A DNA stretch of 64,000 nucleotides from Vitrella brassicaformis (taxonomy: Eukaryota; Sar; Vitrellaceae), in assembly GCA_001179505.1 (NCBI GenBank), contig CDMY01000433.1, positions 1-64,000 on the forward strand, read 5' to 3'. Numbering within the stretch: position 1 is the stretch's first letter; every line of letters starts with the position of its first letter. The position numbers and the translations under genes are program-made. This document shows, one piece after another, positions 46,376 to 57,845 of the stretch. The notes under the pieces were generated by a model. The model saw nothing but the letters and a program-made list of their open reading frames with translations. It was not told the origin of the DNA and ran no database searches.

Positions 46376-48000
46376 GGAAGGGTAGCCCCACCAGCGGTTG
46401 GCGGCGTGGGTGGCGGCTTCAATAAGGGGCGGCCAGTGGGGGTGCAGATGAGGCGGCGGCAGCCTGTTCCTCGGCTGTGAGTAAAAACAAGAAGGAGCTC
46501 CACCATGTAGCACCGATAGGCGTGCATCTTTATCCCTCCCTTCCTACCGGGCTTTGACTGAAATCCCTTCTCTTTGATGACACGGGTCATCTTCTCTCTG
46601 AGGGCACGATACCTCCGAACGTTCTCGATGCCTGCTGCCCTGAAACAGTGGCGGCCGGCCTAACCTCACACACGAAAGACAGAAGACAGCCCGCAGGTCA
46701 TGCTCCGCTTCCATCCATTCGGTTTGTCAATGCCGCCCCCTTCATGTACCTCGTTTGGAGCGTAAAGGAAGTCTTCGATGGCCTCCTCCACCTCCTTCTG
46801 GGACACGTTGGGGTCCTCGCCCAAAAAGGCCTCGCCCAGCTCGATCACCCGCCAAAAGAGGGCCAGCTCCTCCTCCGTGGGGTCGCGGGGAGGAGTCCGG
46901 CCCGCCCTGACGGCCAGCTCGGCGGCAAGGGCTCGCTCGGCGGCTGTTGGTGGGCGGGGGCGGGTGGAGGACTGCTGGGTGGAGGGCGGGGGAACAGAGG
47001 GCAGCATGGCGCACAGTGAGGGACCGTGGAGGGCACAGGGTGGGGGTTTGACAGAGGTATCTTCTGTAGGTGGGCACGAAATATCTTCTCTTCGACGGCA
47101 CGATACCTGTCAACGTCCTCCTCGGATGATACTCGGAAGAGGTGGCGGGCGGCCTGACCTCACGCACAAAAGACAGCAGACAGCCCGCAGGTCATGCTTC
47201 GTTTGCATCCATTCGGTTTGTCTAATGCCGCCCCCTTCATGTACCTTGTTTGGAGCGTAGACGAACTTCTCGTTGGCCTCCTCGACCTCCTTCCGGGGCA
47301 CGCTGGGGTCCTCGCTCAGCTCGATGACCCGCCAGAAGAGCGCCAGCTCCTCCTCGGTGGGGTCGCCGGGGGGAGTCCGGCCCGCCCTGATGGCCAGCCA
47401 GCTCAGCGGCTGTAGGTGGGCGGGGGCGGGTGGACTTCTGTTGGGTGGAGGGCGGGGGAACAATGGACAACATGGCACAGTGAGGGGGAGCGTGGAGGGC
47501 AAGGAAGGGCAGGGCGAGCAGCGAGCAGGGACGTCTCTCGTCAGCGAGGGAGAATCACCTCTCCTCGGCGAGCTCAGGCATGTCTGGCGGCTTCAGTGGG
47601 GGTGAGGGGCGGCCAGCGGGGGTGCGGTTGAGGCGGCAGCGGCAGCCATTTCCTGGGCTGTGAGTAAAAACAAGGAGGAGCGCCACCATGTACCACCGAT
47701 AGGCGTGCATCTTTATCCATCCTGTTCCTTCCTACCGTACAAGCGAGCATGCTCCATGTATTCCTCCTTCTTCCACGGGTCCGAGGCGGCGTGGAACCTG
47801 CAGATGTCCTCAAAGGAGGTTGCCCGGAAGACGTGGCGGGCGGCCTGACCTCACGCACAGAAGACAGCAGACAGCCCGCAGGTCATGCTCCGCTTCCATC
47901 CATTCGGTTTGTCAATGCCGCCCCTTCATGTACCTCGTCAGGAGCGTAGAGGAAGTCTTCGATGCCCTCCTCCACCTCCTCCCGAGCTCAGCTCGATCAC
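46376..48000 (-). CDS. Tandem-module protein or decayed gene, unknown family
   Basis: Three direct copies of a two-exon module read on the minus strand (about 47.95-47.6, 47.5-47.05 and 47.0-46.56 kb). Exon 1 has the consensus PTEEELALFWRVIEL, then EDPSVSRREVEEANE and FVYAPDE, ending at a GAG/GTACATGAAG donor. Exon 2 begins after GTGAGGTCAG and reads A-x-RH-x-FR, then for example AVEEKIFRAHLQKIPLSN or HAASDPWKKEEYMEHARLYG. Modules are linked by Pro- and Ala-rich text (RPRPPTAAERALAAELAVRA). Exon 2 of the middle module runs straight into exon 1 of the next, so at least part could be one multi-module protein. The first module is 5'-truncated near 48000 with a deletion, and some linkers contain stops, so decay is likely. 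The fold looks all-helical. I recognise no family. Confidence 0.45.
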
Positions 48001-48116
48001 CCGCCGCATGATATGATGTATGATATGTGGCATATCCTCCTCTCAGGCGGGCGAGGCAAGCTGTCCAGTGGACAGGGCAGAACAGGGGGCATCCGAGGGC
48101 ATCTTGCAAGGGCAGT

Positions 48117-48240
48117 GGTGAGCAGCATGATAGCGAACGGGGCAACTAAAAGTTTAAAGGTTGTGCCGGCAGATAAAGGGTTATTGCTGCTTCAGGCCGT
48201 CTCGTCGAGAAAAAATCTCGACTGCGAGCTTGACGACTTT
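48117..48240. repeat. Inverted-repeat inner block with hairpin and TGCGAGCT (left arm)
   Basis: This block is similar, in inverted orientation, to 57055-57175. It includes GCAGCATGATA, AGTTTAAAGG, TATTGCTG, the hairpin GTCGAGA-AAAAA-TCTCGAC (48204-48222) and TGCGAGCT (48223-48230). It precedes the AP2-like gene start by about 240 bp and so may be its promoter. Confidence 0.65.
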
Positions 48241-48466
48241 TCCCCTCGTCAAAGTCCCTGAGCAAACCTCTCGGCAGCGCCAACTATCAGGCCCTCCTGT
48301 GGACTCACAAGGCGAGCAACGCCGGAGTAGCGCCAGGCAAGGCTGCTCGTCCGGTGGCAAAGTTGTCCGGTGGTGACTCTGCGTGCGTGCTGATCAGGGT
48401 CTGTGAAGACAGCTGAGCAGTAGGCTGTGCTGTGCCTTGTGGTGTGCGTGCGTTGTGCACCACCCC

Positions 48467-51036
48467 ATGGCAGCTGCAGCTGTGAGTCATCGCGGGATGA
48501 AGCGTCCGGTGGATTTCTCTCAAGTTTGTGGGGAGGACGGGGACCACTGGCATGACGATCATGGCGTGGGGGGTGCGGTGTCGCCGCCGTCAGGTGGGGA
48601 GGGAAGGAGGGAGGGATGGAGAGAACGGGAGATGGGGAAGAGACCACCTGTCGTGCGTTGCGTTGGTTGCACCTGCTGTTGTTGGTGTGCAGGAGGGATG
48701 GACAAACGTCACCATTCCGATGGCGACTTGAGTGCGTGGGGTCACATGGGGCTGCCCGTCGGCGAGCAGATGGTCGGCGAGACCCCACGGTGTGCTGCGG
48801 GTGCGGCGTCCTCTTCACCCAGATACGACATGGGCTCGTCCGTCCCTCCCCCTCCCCCTCCCCCCCTTCCATCCCTGCCCCTCATGGCCGATGAGGGCGG
48901 CCACGGCCACCCTACACACCCAATGGCTGATGCGGCTGAGGACCACGAGCTGGCCATCCCGCCCAACATCATCGCTGAGGCCCTCCTGCGGTGTCTGCTG
49001 GACCACACCAAGCCGGGCAGCCCTCTGGGGATCCAGTGGATGCCCGCTGACACCGCCATGGGGGCGGCCGGCGGCTGCTTTGTCGTACAGATAGAACACG
49101 CCGACCAGCTCTATGACGGCGGGGTCTTCAAGCCACCCACACTCGCCAGATCAGACATCGAGGCATCCCTCAAACAGGTCAGCCAGTCAAGAGGCGGATG
49201 GCGGTCTCCACGGGGCTGGAATAGAATAAGACGTCTTGTGTGTTTGTGCGTGGTGTGTGTGCAGGCGTTGTCGAGTCGCAATCGGCTGTTCTCTGACGAG
49301 TCCCACTGGATCGACCCCTCCCGTGTTGGTGTGCGCAAGGACGGGATGCCGATCCCCTGGCCGATTGCGTCGCAGTGGACCCAGATGGCCACCAACAACT
49401 ACCACTCGATGCCCCCGGCCCTTCCCATGTCGCCCCCCCACGGCCAGCCGTGCATCCCTCTCCCTCCCCCCGCCCCCATGCACCACCTGCCGGTCATGTC
49501 GCCCACCCACCTCCCCCTCCCTCCCCTCCCCATCCCCCTGCCGATGCTGCCCGTCCTCCAGCGGCAGCAGGGGGGCATCGGCGGGGGCGGTGGGCCTCAC
49601 CACCCACAGATGCGCCGCATCATGCCGCTGGTGCCACCCAATCACAGCAACATGGGGCAGGGTGGGGGTGCACCCCCATGGCCATTCGACACACTCCCGG
49701 AACATATCAACAGTAAGCACAGCACCTACCTATCAGATCTGACACGCGTCTCGTTTGTGCATTGCATTGGTGCCCTCCCCTCACTTGTCTGTCTGTCTGT
49801 CTGTCTGGATCAGATCGTGCGTTGAGTGACGACGAGGTGGTCGAGTACGCGCGTCAGCTGCTGGACGACGCCCGCAGCCGCGAGGAGGGCCCCGGTTTGA
49901 ATGTGTCGTGGGACAAGCGGTCCAGGGCCTTCAAGCTGTCATTGAGGGACCCGAAGTTTCGACTCTTCCGTGAGTTCCGCCCGGCGGAGAAGACCGTCAA
50001 GGGCGTCTGTGAGGCGCTGGCCAAGGCACTCAAGCTGCGGGACGATGCCAGGGCCGGCAGGCTCACTAACCAGGCCGGAGGGCCACACATTCACTCACCC
50101 AGAGGCAACCCAAGCAGAGGTACGTACGTACGTATGCACGTACAAACGGCACCTACACACCACACCATACCAGACCGACGGGAACTTGTTTGTATGCTTG
50201 TGGGGCTTGTGGATGTCTGCCTCTCTGTCTTGTCTTTGTGGCGCACGTATACATCCATGCAGCGATGCCGCGGATGCCGCCAGCAGTGTGTGAGCCGCCT
50301 TCCATGGGGCCCCCGCCCATCCCGGTCGACGTATCCGCATTCGCAGACAGCACGCGGGAAGAAATCGCCGGTGGGTCGCTCAAGCGCCCACACTACACCC
50401 CTTTCAATGGCACACGCACCTAACCTGAAAAAATACCTGAACCGATGGATGTGTTGCTTGCAGCGAAATTTCCAGCGGCGTTTCGTCAGCTGACTCCATC
50501 CGACCTTCGTCAGGCGGCTCAGGTGCTGTTGAACCGGCTGCGTGCGCAGTGCTCGATGGAGGAGTGCGGCGTGGGAGAGGGCCGGAAGGGCGGGCTGGGG
50601 ATCAACCTGCAGACACAGACGACCAGTTTCGCCGTCAACATCCAGGTGGGCGGCAAGACCCACTACGGCGGCTCCCACCACCCCCCCTCACCGACCTTTG
50701 AGGGCATCGTCACGGCACTCAAGGCCGCCGTCGGATCCAGAAACAACCTCACACACTCCCTCGGGTAGGTAGGGTAGGGGACACACAACACACCCAACTC
50801 AGTCAGTGCTGACAGGAGCGGCCGGGCTGGGGGCATCGATACATCGCACAGTCTGTCTGACCAAAACACGTGTGTGTGTGTTTTTGTGTGTGTGTGTGTG
50901 TGTGTTCCTGTGTAGGATGCCGGGTTTCATCCCCATGGTGCGTGTGGATCAGGCGTGGATAGCGCTGCTCGAGGACAAACAGACCGTCGACCAACAACAC
51001 GACACACAGCCTCAAACAGAACGGGTCAGTGAGTGA
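48467..51036 (+). CDS. Protein with three AP2-like repeats, putative DNA-binding regulator
   Basis: The start MAAAAVSHRGMKRPVDFSQV joins in phase to an exon beginning GGMDKRHHSDG. A Pro-rich spacer precedes repeat 1 (PLGIQWMPADTAMGAAGG, FKPPTLARSDIEASLKQALS). A long Pro-, Met- and His-rich linker follows. Repeat 2 reads GLNVSWDKRSRAFKLSLRD, then FREFRPAEKTVKGVCEALAK. Repeat 3 reads GLGINLQTQTTSFAVNIQVG, then PPSPTFEGIVTALKAAVG. All three share a three-strand-plus-helix pattern: G-hydrophobic-x-W or L, alternating hydrophobics, F-x-P, then a helix ending ALK-x-A. This resembles AP2/ERF domains, which are expanded as regulators in apicomplexans and chromerids. The AP2 label is inferred from pattern, not from a profile search. 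The stop is at 51034-51036 after QPQTERVSE. A fragment of its repeat-2 exon lies at 46.2-46.4 kb. Confidence 0.6.
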
Positions 51037-51346
51037 GTGAGGCCCACACCCAGGCGGACAGGCAGAGCAGGCAGCCACTATCAAATCGATGGACGATGGA
51101 TTGAGCAGCTCATCTGTATGGCGGGTGGTGTGTTGTGTTGCGTGTGTCGTGTTGTGTGTGTATGTCAGGCGGCTGGGCTGCCCCAGGCGTGACAGCCTCC
51201 TGGATGGATGGATAGCTGACTGAAGCCAGTCGGGTCCGCCACCAGGGAGGGCGCAACCAAGGGGCTTGCTTGGCGTGTCAGTGTTCTGTACAAAGGGCGA
51301 CGAGCGCCTACCTGCGCACGCTGGTTGGGTGGCTGGCTACTGTCTA

Positions 51347-51377
<31 letters not shown>

Positions 51378-52081
51378 TGAACAGCTGTGTGTTTTTCAGG
51401 ATAGATGTATTGGTTGCTGCTGGCTGGCACACAAGTAATACCCAACGTTTCCATCCAACCATCAGATGGATGGTGCCTATCTATCCTAGACAGATCCTAT
51501 CTATATAGTACTAATATAGAGAGAGAGGGTGATGTATGTGTCAGTCTCGGTGAGTCACTTTTCCAAACTAGGCAAGGCAAGGCCAGCTTACTAAGTAATT
51601 AAGCGGACGGACAAGAGGGCGAAGGCACGCATGTAAGTGGATGGATGCCTTCATGCCTGCCTGCGTGAGTGCCAGCACGTGTGAGCGGGTGTGGGGTGTG
51701 CAGGTAGGGCGATATATGGGTGAGAGAGAGATTGACGCTGACTCTGGTTTCTATGGAATAATGATGAGTCGTTCTCTACACATACGTTACGCAATGCAAT
51801 CCATACACGAAAAACGGTCAGATACACACACGCACAGTCGCCTACACAGCAGACATGCCATGCCATGGCCATGCCCGACGCTGGCCAGACACCACCTATC
51901 CGGCCATCAAGCCATCCATCCATCTCATCGTGCTTCTTTCTAGCTAGGCTCACAAGAAGCTCCCTCTCACCCACCTCAACTACCGATCTATCTGTCTGCC
52001 TGCGTGCCTGCCTCGGTGGAAGGAAGCACACCCCTGGTTGTTGCTGCTGCTGCCGCCGCTACAGATCGCCCGTCACACTCA
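51037..52081. other. Intergenic between convergent genes
   Basis: Simple-sequence-rich spacer with GT, GA, GATG and CATC runs (51345-51380, 51515-51530, 51905-51925). No exon chain was found on either strand and no RNA gene was seen. Confidence 0.5.
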
Positions 52082-54453
52082 CTATTCGTTCCACTGCTTC
52101 CGCTCCTGCCCTGCCGGCGGCTCGAGAGGCTCCTTCTCGTAATCCCTGCACACATGCATACGCCCACACAGTAAATGAGGGATGGATGGATGGTAGGATC
52201 GATGACAACAAACCAATTAGCACGCCCCAAATGCAGTGCAGTGTGTTGTGCTGTCAGGCTCCCTCCCTCCCTCACTTGTGGCTGACTTCGCCCCAGTTGG
52301 TGGACAATACCGTCCCGCCAGACGTTTGCTGCGCACACACACAGGGCAGACACACAGCAATCAATAGGTAGGGAGGGAGTTACCCATCAGTCAGTCAGTC
52401 GGTCAGTCACACTGGGTTACATTCATTCGGCTTACGAAGGACTTGACCATGGCCCGTCTGGTGTCTTCGTCGCCCTTGGCGTATATCTCCCTGAAGAGGG
52501 CGTTGAGCGCCGCCTCGCCCTCAGGCCTCTCGGCCTTCAACTCGTCCTCCAACTCCTGCACACACGCAGACGCACGCACACACACACACACATAGAAAAC
52601 ACACACACAAAGCGCGTGCAGGAGTGAGTGACCGACCGACCTTGTCGATTTGTTCCCAGTCTTTCTTCTGAGCCCGTGATGAGGGATACTGACGTGCCTC
52701 ACCTGCCAGTCACCGCATAAACACCACACGAACACACAACACGTACGTACGTCATCCGGGGGGGCATATATCTCTCTAGGTAACAAACATGTGTCCGTGT
52801 CCAGCTCATGTCAGTGTGTCAGTGCAGTGCAGTGACCCTTCTTGTTCTCTGCTGCCTTCTCCAGTGTGGGCCATACAGCACCTGCACACACGCAGAAAAA
52901 GAGACACACTCGCACAGACGAACGATCCCTGAAGCAGCTGATGTCTCGACACTCCACGCACTTCTCACCCTTCCGTCCCTGCCTAGCCTACCTACCGTAT
53001 GTTTTCTTTTTCATTTTGAGTTCGACTTTGAGTGGGGAGACGACCACAGTGGACATGTCGGGGACGATGTCGCCGTGCAGCTCGCCCACACGCAACACCC
53101 ACGGACAGACCTCACCCTCGCCTATCCACACAAACACATGGGGAACGAGCGGAGTGAGGCCGGTCGGTCGGCAGGCGGTACCTGGCAGCTGCAGAGTAAG
53201 CGAGAAGGACCTAAGGTCAGCCAACGGATGGCAACAAACAAGGGTGAGCCAGCTATCCATCCATCTCACCAGTCTCCGACTCGTTCGAGTACCTGTCAGC
53301 GAAAGTAGCGTTGCATTGTTTGTCGGTGAGGCCCTTGGCGTACACAGTCACCATCACGTGGCTCGACGTCTGCATCCACTCGTGCCTGCACCGTACATAT
53401 GTTGACAGACAGACAGACAGACAGACAGGCAGACAGACAGGCAGACAGACAGGCAGACAGACAGGCAGACAGACAGGGAGGGAGGGAGGGAGGGAAGAGG
53501 GAGCAATGCATGCCAAGTGTTTATATATTGTCCCTCTGCGTCTTGACCCGTTTACCTGATTTTGTGTGAGGCGGCATCATCCGAAGGTGGGGGCTGCGGC
53601 TGTTGCCTCTCCTTGGGCAGCACAGCGGGGGCCTCCTTCACTACTGGAGCCGCTGGCATGGGCCGCTCGGCCGAACGCGGCGGAACAACGCTGTGGCCGT
53701 TGACTGAGGCACTGCTCGTAGACAGCGGGTAGACAGAGCCTGACATACAGATAGGTCTGTCCATCCATCGACTGGCCCGGCTGGCGTGCCAGAGCACACA
53801 GACCGACCTGATATTTCGGCGTTGCATTTCCTGATCCATCTGTCCCATGGGACGGCGGGGGTGTCGGTGCCAGTGCCCATCTGGTGGTGCATGTCGGCCC
53901 CCTTCTGGAAACACGTTAGGGCGGCCTCGTACTCACGCTGACTGTACAAACACTCCCTGAGCAAACATTCAGCACACCACAGGACAGGAGGGTCTGCCTT
54001 CATTGATCTATCTATCTGTCTGCCGTGCGTGTGCGTACAGTACCCCTTCCTGAGGAATGCCATGAGTTTGGGTTTGGTCGGCCCCTCGCCGGCCTGACGC
54101 GACAAAACCTCGTTGCTGTCAGCTACGCCACCTGAACAAACCATCAGCCATCGAGACGATCTTGGTGCAGCAAGAATGAGGGAGTCTGACGTCGTCTACC
54201 TACCTGGGAAGTTTCCCGAGTGGATGTGTGCTGCCGCCCGGTTTGTGAGGCACTCGAGCACATCCTGGGGAGGAGATCCGACGTCTATGCCCTCCGAGTA
54301 AGCTGCACGCACACCAACAGATCTGCTGCTTGTGTGTTGTCCGCTGCCATCATTCATCGCCGTGTTTTGTGTGTGTTGACCTTCGATGGCCAGCGCATAG
54401 CTTCCGTCGACAAAGCGGCTGTTGCCGACACACAGCCACCTGTTCGCGTCCAT
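52082..54453 (-). CDS. SGT1: SGT1 co-chaperone (TPR, CS and SGS domains)
   Basis: Many small exons on the minus strand. The start [20 protein letters not shown] opens a TPR region ([40 protein letters not shown]). A Pro- and Gln-rich linker leads to the CS (p23-like) domain: [64 protein letters not shown]. The SGS domain follows: [40 protein letters not shown] and [24 protein letters not shown], and [20 protein letters not shown], ending at the stop at 52082-52084. SGT1 works with HSP90 and SKP1 in SCF assembly, kinetochore function and client loading. One intron (53401-53480) is a 12-bp-period GACAGACAGGCA array. It is divergent to IFT43 with only 61 bp between the ATGs. Confidence 0.9.
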
Positions 54454-54466
54454 GTTGCCTCTCTGT

Positions 54467-54474
54467 TGCGAGCT
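54467..54474. promoter_or_regulatory. TGCGAGCT in the 61-bp SGT1/IFT43 divergent promoter
   Basis: The octamer sits 14 bp upstream of the SGT1 ATG (minus) and 41 bp upstream of the IFT43 ATG (plus). With so little space it must lie in or next to the promoter or a 5' leader of both genes. Confidence 0.5.
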
Positions 54475-54514
54475 TGGAGGATGTAAATGGAGCTCTTTTG
54501 GGGGCTGGACAGTA

Positions 54515-55500
54515 ATGAGTGAGCAGCGTCAGCAGGGCTGGAGTTCCGACGGCCCGCCTGTGCCGCGGGGGCCCGGGGGTGTGGCGAAGCGTGAGCCTGA
54601 CCTTGAGCCGATGGATTCGTCTGGTCAGGATGAGCCGCAGATCCCCACACTCGAGGAGGCCGACGATGACGACCACACACAACACCAGGTGGCAGCGCCA
54701 CCCGCATTCTTAAAGGTCAGGACGCCGAGAGGATGGCAGGGAGGAAGGAAGATAGTACATAGAGAAATTGGCCTGCCTGACAATGGGCCCGAGCCAGTGA
54801 CCTGTCTGTATGTTCATGTGTATGTCTGTGTGCAGGTGTTGAAGCCCGTGAGTATCAAGAAGGATTTCCGCTCCACCCTACTGCTCCACCCGGTGGGCGT
54901 GTACTGACGTGATGGTGCCTGACGCCGAAACGATAATGTCCTCCCTCTGGTGGCTGGTTGGTCATGTATGTCTGTGTGCAGGAGGAGGGGGTGGATTTAA
55001 GCATTCTCACGACCACACTGTGCTCCGAGAAAGCCGTACACATACACACACGACGAGAGAGAAATGGCTGAGGGGCATATGTGCGGTCGTATGGGTGGGT
55101 GGGTGGGTGGGTGGGTGGAAACTGTCTGCAGATCCGCGAAGCCGAGCAGGACGTGCTGTGGGACTACGATATACTCTTTTCGGAGGTGAGCAGGACACCC
55201 ATCAGTCAGCAGACACTGCACGTGGACGTATGTGATTCTCTCTGTCCGCTTGCCTTTCATCCTTCCATCCATCTGTTTGTCCCTCCCACAGATTGCCTCC
55301 TCGCTGCGGTCGCAGACATTCGAAGACACGGACACCCACTCCAAAACCAACATGGCCACTCAGGTCTGTGGGTATCATGATAACGATATACACGGACGGC
55401 TAGCCTAACCACTGAGTGCACTGGGTGGGGTGCTATGGATATGTGCGCCTCGCCTTGTCCGTGTGTGCAGGGCGGCGTGGCGTACGACTTGCCGTATTGA
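54515..55500 (+). CDS. IFT43: Intraflagellar transport protein 43
   Basis: The start MSEQRQQGWSSDGPPVPRGP sits in a disordered, acidic N-terminus. The IFT43 signature begins PQIPTLEEADDDD and runs to VAAPPAFLKV. The C-terminal conserved region reads EEGVDLSILTTTLCSEKA, then IREAEQDVLWDYDILFSE and IASSLRSQTFED, matching the D-L-x-x-L...W-x-W/Y-D-x-L-F/Y-x-E pattern of IFT43. The last exon, GGVAYDLPY, ends with TGA at 55498-55500. IFT43 is a small subunit of the IFT-A complex that drives retrograde traffic in flagella and binds IFT121. With CFAP43 it implies flagella built by standard IFT. The short exon after the first intron (FRSTLLLHPV) is less conserved. Confidence 0.85.
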
Positions 55501-55933
55501 TTGGATTGCGTTTCGTCGTGTCGGGTGGACTGACTTTTCCCTCCGTCCGTCCGTATGTAGTCCCTCCCTCCCTGTCTGATGGTGTTTGTCTCGGTCTACG
55601 TGTGGGAGACCGACAGAGAGCACCCATCCATCCCATTGGTTTAAACCACAGATGGCCATGAATGAAGGTCTCGCATGCGGTCCCATTGCATCCATCCATC
55701 GCAGGACAGGTCATGGCACATGTAGCACATGATTCAGTCAGGCGGGTAGTGGGGTACGTACAGAGGGAAAATGGGGCGGGGGGGAGGGAGAGATAGGGAG
55801 AGAGATAGGCAACAAGCAGTGAGCTCCTCTGACTTGTTGCAATCATTCGACTGTCCGCAGTGTATCCATCCTGTAGATAGCAAGCACGGCTACACACAGA
55901 CAGCCAAGGCGAAGCTGTACACCAGTCAGTTCG
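55501..55933. other. Intergenic between convergent IFT43 and TIM17 genes
   Basis: Nothing recognised apart from CCGT and GGAG repeats and a possible shared 3' region. Confidence 0.5.
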
Positions 55934-56865
55934 TCATCTGAACTCGAAGCCTTGTTCCTGAGTGGCAGTTTGCGGCCGTTGAAGCCCGCCCGCCCCGGTG
56001 TCCTGCGCCTTCCTCTGCTTCATCATGTCCTCCATCATCTTGTTGCTCGCCGCCTGCTGAATGTACTGCCTGCACACACACACACACACACACACACAAA
56101 TCCATCCTCAAACGTAAAGTGTTGTGTAGTGTTCGGTGTATCTGTCTGTCTTACTGTCGGGGTGACTGTGCCCATTTCCGCTGCACGATCATGGACACGC
56201 CCTCGATGATGGTCAGCAGCACACCACCTATCATCGCATTCCGCATCGCAGAACGCCACCCACCTGAGCGAGTTGATGGATGCAGTACACCAACACATAC
56301 ACACCGCGGACATGAGCCCTGTCTATCGGGCTTAAGCAAGTCGGCGTGTGTTCGTGCCTCTGAGTGCGAGTGTGCCGCCTGTGAGGAAGCCCGACGCTAT
56401 CGCGTTCCAGTGGTCCTCCTTGCCACGCAGGTACTGAAAACTGCAATCAAACACCGAAAACGTGCCGCCCCACACCGCAAAATTGCCTGAAGAAGATCCA
56501 TAAGATGACAGAAATGGATAATAACCAGACAGGCAATGGGGATGGATGCACCAGTCTGGCTGTCTACCACACAGGTAGGTGCTGTGTTGAGCTCACCGCC
56601 CAGGCCGGGTGCTCTTGATTTGGCGCTGTAGAGAGCGCCCGACAGCACCTCTCCCCTGGGGGAGTTCCTGGCGCCCTTGACAAAGTGCCACAGGAAACCG
56701 CCCACACAGCCCATCCCAAATGCACCGCCCAAATCCTCCACTATGCGGTCGGGACATGGCTGCACACACGGAATCCATCCCACGTACACATCACGGATGG
56801 ACACATGGATGGATGCAGCAAGGTGTGCGTACCTCTCGGCCGAGGTCTGACGAGTGTTCTCCCAT
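55934..56865 (-). CDS. TIM17: Mitochondrial import inner membrane translocase subunit TIM17
   Basis: The start [11 protein letters not shown] splices in phase to [17 protein letters not shown], the TIM17 N-terminal signature. The next part reads [20 protein letters not shown] and [10 protein letters not shown] second junction gives [20 protein letters not shown], then [20 protein letters not shown]. The last membrane segment is [20 protein letters not shown], followed by a short basic and Gln-rich tail ending EQGFEFR at the TGA at 55934-55936. The fold has four transmembrane helices with Gly-rich packing motifs. TIM17 forms the lateral cavity of the TIM23 complex that imports presequence proteins. 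About 190 bp upstream is the right copy of the hairpin/TGCGAGCT block. Confidence 0.9.
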
Positions 56866-57054
56866 CTAGCTATGTGTCCACGGACCGCACTTGGACAGTC
56901 AGTGCCTTTCCCCTCTGCCCGCAAAGACAATCAAAAAGGCGAGGGGGAGATGGTCCATGACAATAAGTATTCCATGACCATCTTTCGTTGTGTGTTTCAT
57001 GCAGCCTTCCTACCTTGTGTGAATAATGGTGCAGGGGGAGGGAAGACAGGCAAG

Positions 57055-57175
57055 TGAAGCTCGCAGTCGAGATTTTTTCTCGACGAGAGACGGCTGGCGA
57101 CAACAGCAATTGTTATCTCCGCAACCGCGCTAAACTTTCAGTTGCTCCTTTCGTTACATTTATCATGCTGCAGGA
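57055..57175. repeat. Inverted-repeat inner block with hairpin and AGCTCGCA (right arm)
   Basis: Inverted counterpart of 48117-48240: AGCTCGCA at 57058-57065, the hairpin GTCGAGA-TTTTT-TCTCGAC at 57066-57084, then GACGGCTGGCGACAACAGCA, TAAACTTTCAGTTGCTCC and ATCATGCTGC. It lies upstream of the TIM17 start. Confidence 0.65.
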
Positions 57176-57240
57176 CCCGCCCGGACTTGAGGAGGAGATC
57201 TGAGGTTCTTCTTCTCCCAGCTTGTCAGCGCGCAGGGCGC

Positions 57241-57794
57241 ATGGAACAACGCGTACGTTGAGAAACAGAAACAGCCACGCAGACGCAAAGCGGAAGAACG
57301 AACAGCATGCATCTGTTCTTCCTCCCTGTTCAGATCGAGAAACTGGACGCGGAGAGGGATGCACTGAAGAGTGAGCGATTGGGCGGGTCCCACTTGTCTG
57401 TCCCCCATGCGCCCATCTGTCTGGCTGGCTGGCTGAGTGAGACATCTGCGTGCTTTCTCTCGTGTGTACGCATGAATGTATGCAATGAATGCAGAGAGGC
57501 TCAAAGACACCACTGGTCAAGGTCAAGACGGATAGCTTTGCTACTTCCGCCTCGCCTCTTTCCTGACTGAGGATACGCATGCCTTCTTTTGCGCTGTACT
57601 CAAACACGCAGGTCAGGAGGCTGGAATCGGAGGTCAAGGATCTCAAAGGTCAGTCAGTCACGAGTTGTCAGTCATATCTAAGCATCTCCTTTTGCCACCT
57701 GCGTGCAGAGCGCCTCAAGACCAAGAGTGTGACGGCCAGCACTCACCCCAACAAGGTCAATGGACAAAGAAGCGAGGATCACGCCACGGAGTGA
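57241..57794 (+). CDS. Small coiled-coil protein, tentative
   Basis: Possible short gene of five exons: MEQR (57241-57252), then IEKLDAERDALK (57334-57370), RLKDTTGQ (from 57495), VRRLESEVKDLK (about 57612-57648) and ERLKTKSVTASTHPNK with a stop at 57794. The heptads continue across the junctions and each has a GT donor and an AG acceptor. The third and fourth exons do not join in the same phase with the donors I can see, so an intron site is misplaced or the gene is decayed. No family is recognised. Confidence 0.35.
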
Positions 57795-57845
57795 CTGATG
57801 ACCGAGGCCTCGCCTCCTTTGTGAATCGATTGATGTTTAGATTGT

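Noticed and set aside
53401-53480. CRISPR-like regular array (GACAGACAGGCA units)
   Set aside because: The unit is a 12-bp microsatellite with no spacers, and it lies in an intron of SGT1 in a eukaryotic genome.
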